From: Larix kaempferi
Taxonomy: Eukaryota > Streptophyta > Pinopsida > Pinales > Pinaceae
Assembly: GCA_027924585.1 (NCBI GenBank)
Contig: BSBM01000261.1
Span: 1 to 64,000, forward strand
Length of the DNA: 64,000 nucleotides
Reading direction: 5' to 3'
Below, in pieces: positions 22,185-34,140 of the stretch (positions are counted from its first letter, which is position 1; every line of letters starts with the position of its first letter). The position numbers and the translations under genes were made by a program. The notes under the pieces were generated by a model that had not been told where the DNA came from, ran no database searches, and worked only from the letters and a program-made list of their open reading frames with translations.

Positions 22185-22504
22185 TTAAAAAATGGTCATC
22201 CAAAATAACCAATAATCGAAAAAGTGAACAGTACCATGAGATTCCATCTTGGATTCCAAGAATTCCTCCCAAATCAACAAACCTTCTTTAATATCCAATG
22301 CCAGCTTTGAAAGTTTATCCTCCATAGAGTTGTTCTCCTTGTAAATATGTTGCAGAGAGATGATAGGACAAAGATCAAATTCATAGCGAATTCTATTGCA
22401 CCAATGAACTAAAGATGTCACCTGTAATTTGTAATCACCCATGGCCCATTTAATAGTGACACTAGAGTCTCGAAAAATTTTAACTTATGCCAAACCGAAG
22501 ATAT

Positions 22505-22688
22505 TGTTAGAGAATAATGGCGAAATGCCGTGATTAGAAATATTTAGAAAATAAGTGGTTCCAGATCCACTTCTATCGAAGTCTATTGAAACGATTCATT
22601 CACTATAAATGTAACCTAATTTGCAAATAATAGAATATAAGTTTTGTGTGGATTATCTATCTAATGGTTTCTCTCATGTTTTTTGAGT
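22505..22688 (+). repeat. TRIM D 5' LTR
   Basis: 184 bp; TATA-like TATAAATG at 22604-22611; primer site begins at 22689. Confidence 0.9.
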
Positions 22689-23912
22689 TGGTATCAGAGC
22701 CCGACTGGCTTATTTCCCTCATGGGAGTGCCCAAAAAAATGTGAGAGCTGTAGTAGCTGATTTGATGTAAATAGGCGTGTGAGTTATCTGTGTGCTTGTT
22801 ATTTTATTTATGTGCAAATAGATATGTTGTGCAGATCTGTAAACAATCTGGCCGGTAGATAGTGCATAACTGAGAGAGATCCGAAGAGAGGAGAACGCAA
22901 GGAAGCTGCAACTGTGAATGAGAATTTTTCCCAATAATTTACTCGCCTTCCCCATCGTATTTTGCTGAAGCCACTGCCTTGTTCAATTTTCAATGGAACA
23001 ACAACGCATTCATTGCAGAGCTGAATGAGATCAACTCCCAAAGACCTGGGCGAGATCAACTCCCAAAGACCTGGGCGACCAAAGTAGTGTTGTAAGAAGG
23101 TTTCCAAGAGAAGAGCAGGAGAGCAAATTCGTTGCCTGTAAAAAGAAGCTGCCCACGTTAGCGCTCCTTGGCATTTAAAGAGAGATCCGATTAATTTCTT
23201 TCCCACGAGGAAGGATTCGCCCATCGAGAGTCATCCTGAAAAGATCAATTTACATTAGAAGATCTGCTGCCATTGAGGAAGAAAGCTAAACCTCAATCAT
23301 AGTTTCCTTATCAGATTTGAATTCAAGAAGTCAATTCACTGCAATTTAATTCTATTTCTACTGCTTGTGCATTATGATGTTTTACAGCTTCTTATCTATA
23401 TATTAGCATTATTTTCTTATTGGGTGAGCATCCTCTTTCCAATCCGTGAATAGCTTGTGTTTCTTAATGAGATACAGTGAGCTATGTATGTCAGCAAGAA
23501 CACTATGTTGCCTCATGGAGAAGAAAGAGTTTATGTGTGTTTGTTAGTTTGTGAAGGTCACTTGTATGACTATCTTCTGGATATGTTCAGTATCTAAGCT
23601 ATGTGTTCAACAGATGGAAGTATCTCCATAGAACAGTTAAGTTACTTGATTACTTCTTTGCCAAACTCACCGAGCTATGTACTTTGGCATAGTTAAGTAC
23701 TCAATAATGTTAGTGAGTGCAATTATTTTATTGATGGTCAGAACCGTTGCAATTCAAATGAGTCAAATAGGAAGCTGGAAGATGAAGTGAAGAAAGAGCT
23801 CAAACCGTGAGACTTCAAAATGGGTGTAAATGCTGATGAAGACCAGACAAACAAAGATCAGAGTTCCATAATGTTTGTATTGTAAGAATCACATTTCTCC
23901 ATTAAGGGGAAG

Positions 23913-24096
23913 TGTTAGAGAATAATGGCGAAATGTCGTGATTAGAAATATTTAGAAAATAAGTGGTTCCAGATCCACTTCTATTGGAGTCTGTTGAAAC
24001 GATTCATTCACTATAAATGTAACCTGATTTGCAAGTAATAGAATATAAGTTTTGTGTGGATTATCTATCTAATGGTTGCTCTCATGCTTTTTGAGT
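23913..24096 (+). repeat. TRIM D 3' LTR
   Basis: 184 bp, collinear with 22505-22688 with about nine substitutions. Confidence 0.9.
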
Positions 24097-24340
24097 GACA
24101 TTAGCCACTCTGATTATCATCCATAATGCCAACATTTCAGCCTTCATATTAGTTCATTTGCCACAATTCATCATGAATGTAAAGTAATGATCTTGATTAA
24201 GGAAGATAACACCACCCACAACACATTGACCCAAAACTGCAACCCCATCAAAGAAAAATATAGACATGTCCACTTGAAAATTCAATATCCCAACCTTCCT
24301 TTGTTTGCTAATCACCAGTTTTTGTTGTCTAAACAAATCA

Positions 24341-26369
24341 TGATTTTTTTCAAACTTATTATTTTAAATTCATTATCCTTAAACATAGGGTTCAAAATGT
24401 AGCTATGTTTATGAAAATAATGGAGGCATATGCAGGCTGAGAAGGCATATGCGATACGGGAGAAACAGAAAAGGGAAAAGATAGATAAGTTAATCATTTA
24501 TATTGATTAAGTTCTTCAATGACTTCTTGACTTGTATATTTCTTATTTTCAAAGATCCTAGCTATGGGGAAGATGCTTCGGATAAGTCTTATTATTTATT
24601 TTTCTATATTGTTCTATTACTTTTACTCATACTCAAAATTTATGTATTTTTCGCCCATGTTCACTCCGCAGGTTAAATGAACGATCGAGGGTTTTAAGGT
24701 AGTTAGTTTGTTATTTAAACATTGAAAACTGTGGTTCAAAAGTGACTCCTTTTTCCTTTTTAGAAGGTATTCTTGGCCAATATTCTAAATCTTCATAGGT
24801 TTCAGTTAGTTAGGAAAAGATCTTTCTCCTTTGAAGGGAATTTTTGGTTTTAACCCATTATTGTAATCTTTTGTGTCACAAGCTCATAAAGCTTTGATCT
24901 CTCTGTCTCATACTCAGTTCTACAAGCACGAATTTTATTAGCTTTGTTTTCAGTTTACTTCCAAGCTAAAACAATAATTAACTATAATGTGTTTTTAATG
25001 TGAAAAATAAAAAAAATTAAAAAGGTAGCATAACTTTTCTTATAGCTTCTTTTAGTAAGTTAAATTATTATAATAAATAAACCTTAACTCACAAAAAAAT
25101 TGGTAAATTTTAAATTATTGTAATAAATAAGCCTGAAGTCACGCTGTGAGTGGATAACAAATACTTTCAATTTTGTTTGATGGTTTTTTAATCTTTTATG
25201 GGAATAAACCATATATTAAAATACTTATAACCCCTTAATAATGTTATAGGTCACAAGTATTTTTCATTTATTTAAATATATTATAATGTCTTCCGTACAA
25301 AATTACAATATATACATACTTTAACTTCCTACCTACATATTTATAAATAATATACTTTTCATTATTTACTATGTTTTGTAGTAATTAAACATACTATGAG
25401 GTTCTTAATTTATACTTGTAGTTTATTATAGAATCTCCAATTTATATTTCTCTATCTTTAATAAAGACAAAGTGCATGCATGTGCCTCCTTTTCATTCTT
25501 GAGAGCTTCAATTTGTAATATTTTTAAATAGTCATATAACCTAATTCTAGAACAATTTTTCGATAGCTGCATTATACAGATATCAACTATATTGTATCGT
25601 TTTAATCTGATTTTATACAATTTCTACTTACACATATAACTCAAAAATTATATTTATTTTTCCGGTATTGCATACAAATAAAAATAATTACAACAATAAT
25701 AACATTACATATACGTATTTATTTTTTAGTTCTCTTTGCATGCATTCAATATGCCACATTTATAAAAATACTTACAACAATAATAGCATTACATATATGT
25801 ATTTATTTTTTAAGTTCTCTTTGCATGCGTTCATTATGCCACATTTATTCCATAAATACATAACATGAATAACACAATAATTACTTTATTTAAAAATAGA
25901 ACATAAGCATCATGGATATAATACCTATCTATACTTTTTATCTATATATCGAAACCAGATTTGTGCATAGAATAGATACCCTTTGTGAATAATAAATTTA
26001 AATAATAATTAAAATTGGGAAGAAATTACAATAGCTTTTATTATGATACTGCATATACATGTCTACGTAAGCCGTAACAAAATATGTGGAGGAACGTTGA
26101 TGTTCGTTACAGAGGTTAAAAGTTCTTTGTCATTATCTTTTTTATATAAATAGCAGTCTTGAATGCACATTTTAAGACAATCCTGAAGGAGGACCTGGGC
26201 AAGAAGTGTAAGCATGCTTATGTGTTCTGATATTCCAGAGTTTTGTTTGGGTGTTAAATTATACTTGTTAGTTTTCCAATTTGTTGTTACACCCTTAACT
26301 CTTTTCCAAAATTCCATTTTTGCTTCCTACTATTTTTCCAATGTATTTACAGAGTTACAGAGATATATC
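24341..26369. other. AT-rich spacer
   Basis: No gene seen. An 84-bp tandem pair lies at about 25691-25855 (caacaataat starts at 25691 and 25775). Frames at 25426-25620 and 26063-26317 carry no known motif. Confidence 0.5.
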
Positions 26370-26793
26370 ATTTCTGTAATGAGCTGATAGCTAATATGCA
26401 GCGGTTCTGTCAAACACTCAGTCATTCTGCAATGTCAAATCCAAGTTTATGTATAAATGAAAATCACTCACAAAAGACTAAAGAGAGATAACCCAAGCTC
26501 TGTAAGAAAAATAGAGATGTAAGAGTGAAGAGAAGAAGAAAAGTTACTCTATTTTACAATGATAATATATAAGTCTTTAGTTTTATGTATTCATTCTCAA
26601 GAATAAGTCTTTTAGTCTTTAGTTATGCAAAGGTAACTTGTATGAAGTGTGAAGTTAAGAATTTCCGGCAGCAAAGTTCACTTGGGCAGTGGAGCGCAGG
26701 TCCTAAAGAAAAGAAGAAAAAGAAAGTATTTATTTACCCCACAGGTGAATCAATTCATTTTTATTGCATAGGTTGCATGCATTTTTTCCCTTG
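26370..26793 (+). repeat. Element C 5' LTR, multiply deleted
   Basis: Collinear with the 3' LTR, with gaps corresponding to about 31295-31437, a short piece near 31490, about 100 bp near 31557-31650 and about 270 bp around 31.71-31.98 kb. Confidence 0.75.
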
Positions 26794-26796
26794 ATT

Positions 26797-26809
26797 TGGT
26801 ATAAGAGCT
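26797..26809 (+). promoter_or_regulatory. Element C primer-binding site
   Basis: TGGTATAAGAGCT, Met-tRNA type with one change. Confidence 0.75.
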
Positions 26810-26860
26810 TGGTTTACGGAAAGTAGAAATTGTGTTTACAAAAGGGAAAAGTGATTAAGA

Positions 26861-27850
26861 ATGGCTTCCACTTCGGGTAATTTGCAAACTCACTCCGTTA
26901 TTTTCTGGTAAAAATTATGAATATTGGTCTCTAACTATGAAAGCTTTGTTTAGAGGTCAAGATGTACAGGAAATAGTCCAGCATGGCTATGCAGAACCAG
27001 CAGATCTAGCAGCATACAACAATCTCACACAAGCTAAGAAGGATATTCTGAAGGAACAGAGAAAGAAAGATGGAAATGCGTTATTCTACATACATCAAGC
27101 AACACATGAATCAATACTCCCAAGAGTAGCAGTAGCACAGTCAGCTAAGGAAAAGTGGGACTGGAAACTTCATATCAAGGCTTGAACAAGGTGAAGACTG
27201 CCAAACTTCAAATTCTTAGAATAGATTTTGAATCTTTGTCAATAAAAAATACAGAGTCAGTAGAATCATTCTACACTCATGTTAGTGGTCTGGTTAATCA
27301 AATAAAGTCTCATGGAGAAACTTTAAGTGACCAAAGGGTTGTTGAAAAAGTTCTTAGAGTTCTGCCAAAAAAATTTGAATCTTTAGTTGTGACCCTAGAG
27401 GAAAACAAAGACCTTTCCACATTTACTATTAATGAGTTGCAAGCCTCATTACTCAATCATGAACATAGAATCAGCGGTTCAGATACATCATTGGAAGGTG
27501 CATTTGCAGCACAGTCATCCATAAGTCGTGGAAGAGGCATAGAAAGATCAAACTCTAGAGGCAGAGGATGAAGTTCTTACAGAAGAGGTCGCAGCAACAT
27601 CCCTGTGCATGTCTCTGGTAGAAGCCAGAATCAGACTCCTAGTCAACCAAGTGGGAAAATGTATGATAAATAAAAAATTCAATGTCATTACTGTAAGAAG
27701 TATGGACACTTCGCATATGAATGAAGGAAGACACAATATGACCAAGGAAAGCAAGGTGAAGCTCAGTCAAGCAATAGCAGCACTCCAAACAGCTCACTGT
27801 TCTTAGCATGTGCATCTCCACTTGAATGCAATGTTGTCCAAGAAATTCCA
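26861..27850 (+). pseudogene. gag: Element C gag, broken
   Basis: ATG at 26861 (MASTSGNLQT). The frame is lost within 20 codons and resumes as Y-E-Y-W-S-L-T-M-K-A-L-F, with a further shift near 27170 before L-N-K-V-K-T-A-K-L-Q. The later part has S-D-Q-R-V-V-E-K-V-L-R and L-P-K-K-F-E, as in UBN2 gag. An Arg/Gly/Ser tail is followed by stops near 27570 and 27671, then a zinc knuckle C-x2-C-x4-H-x4-C (CHYCKKYGHFAYEC, about 27682-27723). It is closely similar in layout to the gag of element A, so A and C are related families. Confidence 0.85.
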
Positions 27851-30800
27851 AATGACATATGGTATTTAGACTCAGGCTGTACCAACCATATGACTGGTAA
27901 TTTAAATCTATTTTCTAGTCTAGATAAATCAGTTCAAACTGATGTCACACTTGGAAACGATATTCAAGTTACTGTTTTGGGAAAGGGTACTGTTGATATT
28001 CTAACCAAACATGAGGAGTAGAAATTTAAGCCTGATGTTTATTATGTTCAAGGTTTGAAGCATAATTTGATGAGCATAGGACAGCTAATGGAGAAAGGTT
28101 ACAGAGTTCAAATGATAGGAAAGCATTGTGTGATTAAAGACAAATATCCAAGCAATCAATTAATTGCCAAAGTGCCAATGACAAGCAATCGCTTGTTTCC
28201 TTTAAGGATAAGGCCGAACATAAAAGGAAAAGCAACTCAAGTTGTCCATGGAAGTCAGAATGAAAATTATGAAGCTGCGTTCAAAGCAGAAAGCAAAGAA
28301 ACAGACAGTCACTGTGACAAGGAAGAAAAAGAAAAAGACAGTGCAATGCAAGCTGCGTTTCAGACAGAAATAAAGGATGAATCTTGGTTATAGCACTTCA
28401 TATTTGGACATCTGAATTTTGGTAGGCTGAAGCTACTGCACATGAAAGACATGGTGAAAGGATTGCCATTGATTGAAAAGCTAGAGAGAATTTGTGAAGG
28501 CTGTATTTTTGGAAAACAGCACAGAGAGACTTTTCCAGTCGAAAAGTCATACAGAGCTCGCACACCACTTGAAATTGTGCACTCTGATATTTGTGGACTG
28601 ATGCAAACACCATTCATGGGAGGATGCACTTATCTTCTCACGTTTATTGATGATTTCATAAAAAAAACATGGTTCTATTTTCTAAAACACAAATCTAATG
28701 CATTTGGTTGTTTTCAGCAGTTCAAGGCTCTCATGAAAAAGCAGAGTGGTTACAACATCAAGATATTAAGAACAAATAGAGGTAGTGAGTATGTTTCAAA
28801 TGATTTCTTAAACTTTTTCAAAAATCATGGCATACAAAAGCAATTCACTGCACGGTACACACCGCAGCAGAATGGTATCACAGAGAGTAAGAATAGAACC
28901 ATCATGGAGATGGTGCACAGTATGTTGGCAACCATGCATTTGTCAAATAAATACTGGGCTGAAGCAGTGGCAATTGCTATTTACATCATGAATCGATGTC
29001 CGACGAAGAGCCTGAAGAACAAAGTTCCACAGGAAGCATGGATAGGTATGAAACATAGTGTTTCACATTTAAATTTTTTTGGTTGTGTAGCATACGCACA
29101 TGTTCCAGATGAGTTGAGAAGAAAATTAGACAATAAAAGATATAAATGCATTTTTATTGGGTATTCTGAAGACACAAAGGCATACAAGTTATATAACCCT
29201 GTCACAAGAAAAGTAATTATCAGTCGAGATGTTCAGTTCGTAGAAAATGAAGCATGGGATGGAACTGTGGAGAAGAATGTGAAAATCATGTTACATGTTG
29301 AACATGATGACAGCGCAGAAGATGTGGTTGAGACTCCACATGTAAATTAGAACTGTGTAGATCTGTCTACTCCCAGGACTGCACAACAAGTTTCAACACA
29401 AGCAACTCCGACATAAGTTGCAGCTCAAGTAACTCCGACTAGCACATCAAGTGTGCAACAAACTACATCAACCAGTTCGCGCAGTTCAACACCAGCAACT
29501 CCGACAAAGACAATAACTCTGCGTGAGATATATGAGTCTGGTACACCTAATTCATTCTCATGTTTTGCATTATTTTCTCAGGTTAATGATCCTCTAACAT
29601 TTGAAGAAGCTGTTGAAGATAAATTTTGGGCACAAGCCATGGATGAAAAAATAGAATGGATTGAGAAGAATCAAACATGGGAACTAGTTGATGTTCCTAA
29701 GGACAAGGATGTGATAAGCGTGAAATGGATTTATAAGACCAAGCAAGATGCTAATGGAAATGTGCAGAAGCACAAGGCGAGATTGGTAGCAAGAGGGTTC
29801 ACATAGCATCCTAGCATAGACTTCAACGAAACCTTTGCACCTATAGCAAGAATGCATATTATCAGAACATTTTGGCCATCGAGCACAAAAGAAATAGCCT
29901 GTTTATCAAATGGATGTTAAGTTAGCATTTTTAAATGGTTATTTGGAGGAAGAAGTATATGTGGAGCAGCCACAAGGATATGAAGTTCCAGGACAAGGAC
30001 ACAGATTTTATAAGTTGAAGAAGGAACTCTATGGTTTGAAGAAAGCTCCTAGAGCTTGGTACAGTTGCATTGACTCATACCTCATTCGGAATGGATTTCA
30101 CAGAAGTGAATGTGAGCCAACGCTATACACAAAAATCAACAAGCAAGGTAATAAGATAATTGTTTGCATGTATATAGATGATTTAATATTTACTAGTGAT
30201 TTTTGCATATAATAATTTAGAACAGTCATGGAAAGTGGATTTGAAATGACTAATTTGGGGCTTATGAAGTATTTTCTGGGCATTCAAGTCCAACAGGCTG
30301 AAAATGAGATATTTATACCTCAGTCAAAGTATGCAAGTGATGTCTTGAACAGATTTAAGATGTTAAACTATAAGACAGCTCCAACACCAGTGATAACAGG
30401 TTTGAAATTCAGCAAGGATGATGATGGATCCAATGTAGATCCTATGTTGTTTAAAAGACTTGTTGGAAGCCTTATGTATCTTACAGCAACAAGGCCAGAT
30501 ATTATGTATGGAGTCATTTTAATCTCAAGATTCATGGAGTCACCAAAAGAATCTCATTGGAAAGCAAGTAAAAGAATTCTGAGGTATGTAAGTGGAACAA
30601 AAGATTTTGCTATTATGTATTCAACCTCAGAAAATTTCAAACTCATTGGATATACTGACAATGATAATGGAGGCAGCATAGATGGCAGAAAAAGCACATC
30701 TCAGAATACATTTCATGTAGGAACAGGTGTTGTATCATGGATTTGAAAGAAACAACCCATAGTAACTCTTTCTTCAACATAAGAAGAGTATGTCATAGCT

Positions 30801-31115
30801 ACAAGTGTTGCATGTCAAGCAGTTTGGATGCATAGGATGTTAAGTGATCTGTCGCAGGTCTAGCAAGAACCCACATTCATCTACTCCGAAAACAATTCAG
30901 TTATTGCACTATCAAAGAATTATGTGTTCCACAAGAGAACCAAGCACATCAACACAAGGTATCATTTTATCAGAGAATTGATAAACAACAAGAAAATCTA
31001 TTTAAAATTTTGCAGGTCTGAAGATCAGGTAGCAGATATCTTTACCAAACCATTGGCAAAAAACCCATTCCAACTTCTGCGAAGTTGTTTGGGAATGACA
31101 AGTTCTGCACAGTGA
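27851..31115 (+). pseudogene. pol: Element C pol: protease, integrase, RT, RNase H, inactive
   Basis: Protease retains W-Y-L-D-S-G-C-T-N-H-M (about 27859-27891). An insert of about 60 Lys/Glu-rich residues precedes a stop at 28391 where W-L-W-H is usual. Integrase (28442-29350) keeps H-S-D-I-C-G, but the second acidic residue reads R-T-N-R-G-S-E-Y (about 28771-28795); the Glu in N-G-I-T-E-S-K remains. RT: 29453-29806, a stop at about 29804, frameshift near 29880, then Q-M-D-V-K and an intact Y-I-D-D (about 30172). RNase H has stops at about 30744 and 30780 (S-S-T-stop-E-E-Y). C-terminus A-D-I-F-T-K-P-L-A near 31040. Confidence 0.9.
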
Positions 31116-31210
31116 ACTATGTCATGAATAGAGCAGGTTGCAGCTCTGAACTATTTTGTAAAATTTCATTTTTGTTTAATGATCCCCATCTGCTCATAAT
31201 TAAGGGGGAG

Positions 31211-32353
31211 TGTTGGAAATATTGTAATTAATGAGTTGATAGCATATCTGATATGCATTGGCTCTGTCAGACACTCAGTCAGTCTGCAATGTCAGAAGTC
31301 AATACGTCAGTTTGTAGCCAATCCGGCTCACGTCAAATTAGTATTTATGTGAACACTTTAGTATTCTGCATATCAAGAATTCTTGAGTAGAATTTATTAC
31401 AATCTTTAATGAAACCCTGTAGCTTTGAGGAGAAGCCAAATCCAAGTTTTTGTATAAATGAAAATCACCCACAGAAGATTAAAGAGAGATAGGTGTGTAA
31501 GGATCCCAAGCTTTGTAAGAAAAATAGAGATGTAGGAGTGAAGAGAAGAAGAAAAGAAGTGAAAACCCGTGAAGTGTATGAAGAGCCTAAGCTCTCTGTA
31601 AAATTGTGAAAGATTGAAGTAAATCTCATCTCTCTGTAAGTGCGGCAAATTTACTCTGTTTTACAGTGGTAATATATGTCTTTGGTTTTATGTATTCATT
31701 CTCAAGAATGTTGGTTTATGCATCCCGCACATCTATTTCATATTGACCTGCATAAATGTTGTTTACATTTATGGTCTATAAATCAAATCAAGATTCCAAT
31801 TATTTCATGGTGGTAAAATCCCTAGTTTAACTGCGCTGTAACTTCAACATATGTTTTGGTTCTTAAGTTTTAGCATGAAATACATTTATTCAAAGTTTTT
31901 TTAAGTTTGGGTTGTGCGCAGCTAAATAGGAATGCGAAGGTAACTTGTGCGCAGTTAACCTTCGTAAAGTTAAAAGAAGTTATGCAAAGGTAATTTGTAT
32001 GAAGTGTGAAGCTCATGCAAAGTAAAGTATTTTTTGAAGTTAAGAATTTCTGCGAGGGTAGTGAACTGCGCAGCAAAGTTCACCTGTGGAGTAGAAAGTC
32101 AAAATGCGTAGGCAATCACCGTGCAGTAAAAGGTAGAATTGTGCAGTTAATCTGTGCGCAGTAAAAAGTGAAATTGCGCAGGTAATTTCCGTGTAGGTGA
32201 TTTGTGAAGAAAATTATTCGGAAAAATAATTTAGAGCAGAGTATTTGCTATGTAGAGAGTAGGTCCTAAAGCAAAGAAAAAAAAGAAAGTATTTATTTAC
32301 CGTGCAGGTCAATTCTTTTTGATAGCCCAGGTTGCATCCCTTTTTTCCCTTGA
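31211..32353 (+). repeat. Element C 3' LTR (about 1143 bp)
   Basis: Begins TGTTGGAAATATTG directly after the purine tract and ends in ttttttcccttga, matching the sequence before the primer site. Its second half carries degenerate repeats around gtgcgcagt and aatgcgaaggtaa (31.91-32.2 kb). Confidence 0.8.
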
Positions 32354-33185
32354 ATTTCCTTAATTACGTTTCAACGTTATAGTTATATCAGTGTTCATAT
32401 TATTTTCAATGAATAATGCTACAAATTTCTTAGGTTCTTGGAAATATATATTGAATCAAAATGAAAAATAATGGATAAATGATCTACTCAAATCAAAGCA
32501 TAAGTGATCTACTCGAATCAAAGCACATATTTTGCATTCTATGAAGTAATGAACTAATATAATCTTCTTTTTCTTTTTCCAAAACTCCTTTGCTTGTTTC
32601 TTCCTCAAAAATCCTTATATTTGGAAGAAATATTCGAAATTAAAGTCAATATATGATGTTCATCCTCGGCTTCTATGAAATCTTTGCTTTTTATAAAAAC
32701 ATTTTGAGATTAATGTCAATATACGATGTTCATTGTCTGCTTCTATGCAATATTTGCTTTTTATTAGTAGTTTTCGAGAGTATTTTTAGTTTAGAAATGG
32801 TCTTTCTAATCGTTGAAATGTTACAAAGCAATGTCAATGTATGACATCCATCCCCAGCTTTTATAGTATATTTGATTTTAAATGAGGTTAAAAGTAGTTA
32901 GTTAATACATTTATGTTGAGTTACACCTTGAGACCTTTAGAGCAATGTCTAGAGAGATTAGATTTATAATTCTATGATACCTAACTAAGGGTCATTGCTT
33001 TTTCATATTTTCACATACCATGTTTATGATCTTAGAAATATGAGATGTATGGTTTTTCCATATCACAAAACAGATTTTATGACTATAGCTTCCTCCATTG
33101 TTTGGTGTAGGAGGAGTATCTTAAAAACATTTCAAACTTCTTTTCAAATTTGTCCTTGCTACTATACAAAAGTTTGTTAAATATT
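32354..33185. other. AT-rich spacer with short direct repeats
   Basis: A roughly 70-bp unit (gtcaatatatgatgttcat...gcttctatg...tttgctttttat) starts at about 32645 and 32715, with a diverged third at 32833. No gene is seen. Confidence 0.55.
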
Positions 33186-34140
33186 ATATGCCTTCAAACA
33201 CAATGTCTTATAGTTAAGGGTCATAAAACATGTTACGTGCAAACATAAGAACAAACTTAGTGGAGATTCAAACATTAGAGGAAATTTGGGTAAAAAATGG
33301 GCCTCCTAAGGAAAATAATAAGAAAATAATAAAATAATAGTAGAGAGAGAGAGTAAAAAACTACTTTTTTGGATCATATTTTCAATTTATCTCCTTGTAG
33401 GTTTACTCAAATTTCAAGCGGGAGGACTGTTGGATGCATAATTAAATTAGGCATCCAATGAGTACCCATGTTGCATACTTTTAACAACATCCACACCATG
33501 AAAAATTGAAAATACATTAAAAGCGTGTTTCTAGTGAGAAAAAACACGTTTTTTAATATATTTTCAATTTTTTATGGTGTGGATGTTGTTAAAAGTATGC
33601 AATATGAGTACTCGTTGGATGCATAATTTAATTATGTATCCAACGAGTCGTCCTGCTTGAAATTTGAGTAAACCTACAAGGAGATAAGTTAAAAATACGA
33701 TCCAAAAAAGTAGTTTTTATTTTTTCCCTCCAATTTTTTTAGGTGCTCCCTTGTTGAATTTTAAAGCATTTTGATTGGCTAATACATGATGACATGGAAT
33801 TTGTATTATTTTTGAAAGGCCCATTTTAAATTGAAATTTCCTCTAATGGTAATGGTAGCAATGTCTACGCATCATAAATCCTCAATTCAGATGATAACAA
33901 CAATCACAATTCATGACCATTATTCAAAACAACAGTGTCAACCCAATTTTTATATGTCTTCAAAAACAATGTCTTATAGTTAAGGATCATAAAACATGTT
34001 ACATGAAAACATAGGAACAAACTGAGTGGAGATTCAAAGCAATGGTAGAAATGTCTACGCATCATGAATCCTCAATTAAGATGATAACAACAATCACAAT
34101 TCATGACCATTATTCAAAACAACACTGGAAACCCAATTTT
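33186..34140. repeat. Tandem duplication; one copy carries a MITE, the other is empty
   Basis: Copy 1 is 33186-33272 plus 33849-33948. Copy 2 is about 33951-34140. Shared landmarks are caatgtcttatagttaagg, gtggagattcaaa, aatgtctacgcatcat and gaccattattcaaaacaac. The MITE at 33273-33848 sits between gattcaaa and gtaatggtag of copy 1; copy 2 reads straight through as gattcaaagcaatggtag. Confidence 0.88.
33273..33848. mobile_element. Foldback MITE (576 bp)
   Basis: Terminal inverted repeats begin cattagaggaaattt and end aaatttcctctaatg. Much of the element is a long inverted repeat: ctccttgtaggtttactcaa at about 33391 pairs with its complement at about 33670, and further inward ttggatgcataatt and caacatccacacca are mirrored. 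A small hairpin loop lies near 33520-33550. No coding capacity. Comparison with the empty copy shows an insertion without a clear target duplication, so the superfamily is undecided. Confidence 0.8.

Larger units (their letters stand above)
22505..24096 (+). mobile_element. D: TRIM (1592 bp) inside an RNase H remnant
   Basis: Two 184-bp LTRs (22505-22688 and 23913-24096) starting TGTTAGAG, a primer site TGGTATCAGAGCCCG directly after the 5' LTR and a purine tract TTAAGGGGAAG (23902-23912). Flanks gatat (22500-22504) and gacat (24097-24101) are a 5-bp target duplication with one change. The interior of about 1.2 kb has no gag-pol. It contains a 26-bp tandem pair gagatcaactcccaaagacc... near 23029 and 23053. 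LTRs differ at about nine positions with no indels. The LTR appears to end GAGT rather than CA, which is unusual. Confidence 0.9.
22185..24340 (-). pseudogene. RNase H-like remnant (LINE-type tail), split by TRIM D
   Basis: Minus strand. The N-terminal piece (about 24340-24102) reads F-F-D-G-V-A-V-L-G-Q and G-G-V-I-F, with N-M-K-A-E-M-L-A-L-W just before the TRIM. The C-terminal piece (22499-22185) resumes I-F-G-L-A, then F-R-D-S-S-V-T-I-K-W-A-M-G, ending with a helix-rich tail. D-G-x-A...G-x-G-G-V-I, E-x-x-A-L and D-S are hallmarks of the RVT_3 RNase H fold often found at the end of plant LINEs. Stops and an altered acidic residue (D-G-V-A) show decay. The TRIM lies exactly between the two halves. 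Confidence 0.65.
26370..32353 (+). mobile_element. C: Ty1/copia element with a shortened 5' LTR
   Basis: Gag-pol between an LTR of about 420 bp (26370-26793) and one of about 1143 bp (31211-32353). The two share collinear blocks, but the 5' copy lacks several internal segments. A primer site (TGGTATAAGAGC, 26797) and a purine tract (TAAGGGGGAG, 31201-31210) are present. Domain order is copia. Many stops and frameshifts show an old, dead copy. I could not fix the outer edges precisely or find a target duplication. Confidence 0.88.

Noticed and set aside
22719-23224. Minus-strand 138-codon frame inside TRIM D
   Set aside because: No family motif; lies on the antisense strand of a TRIM interior with a tandem duplication. 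Chance frame.
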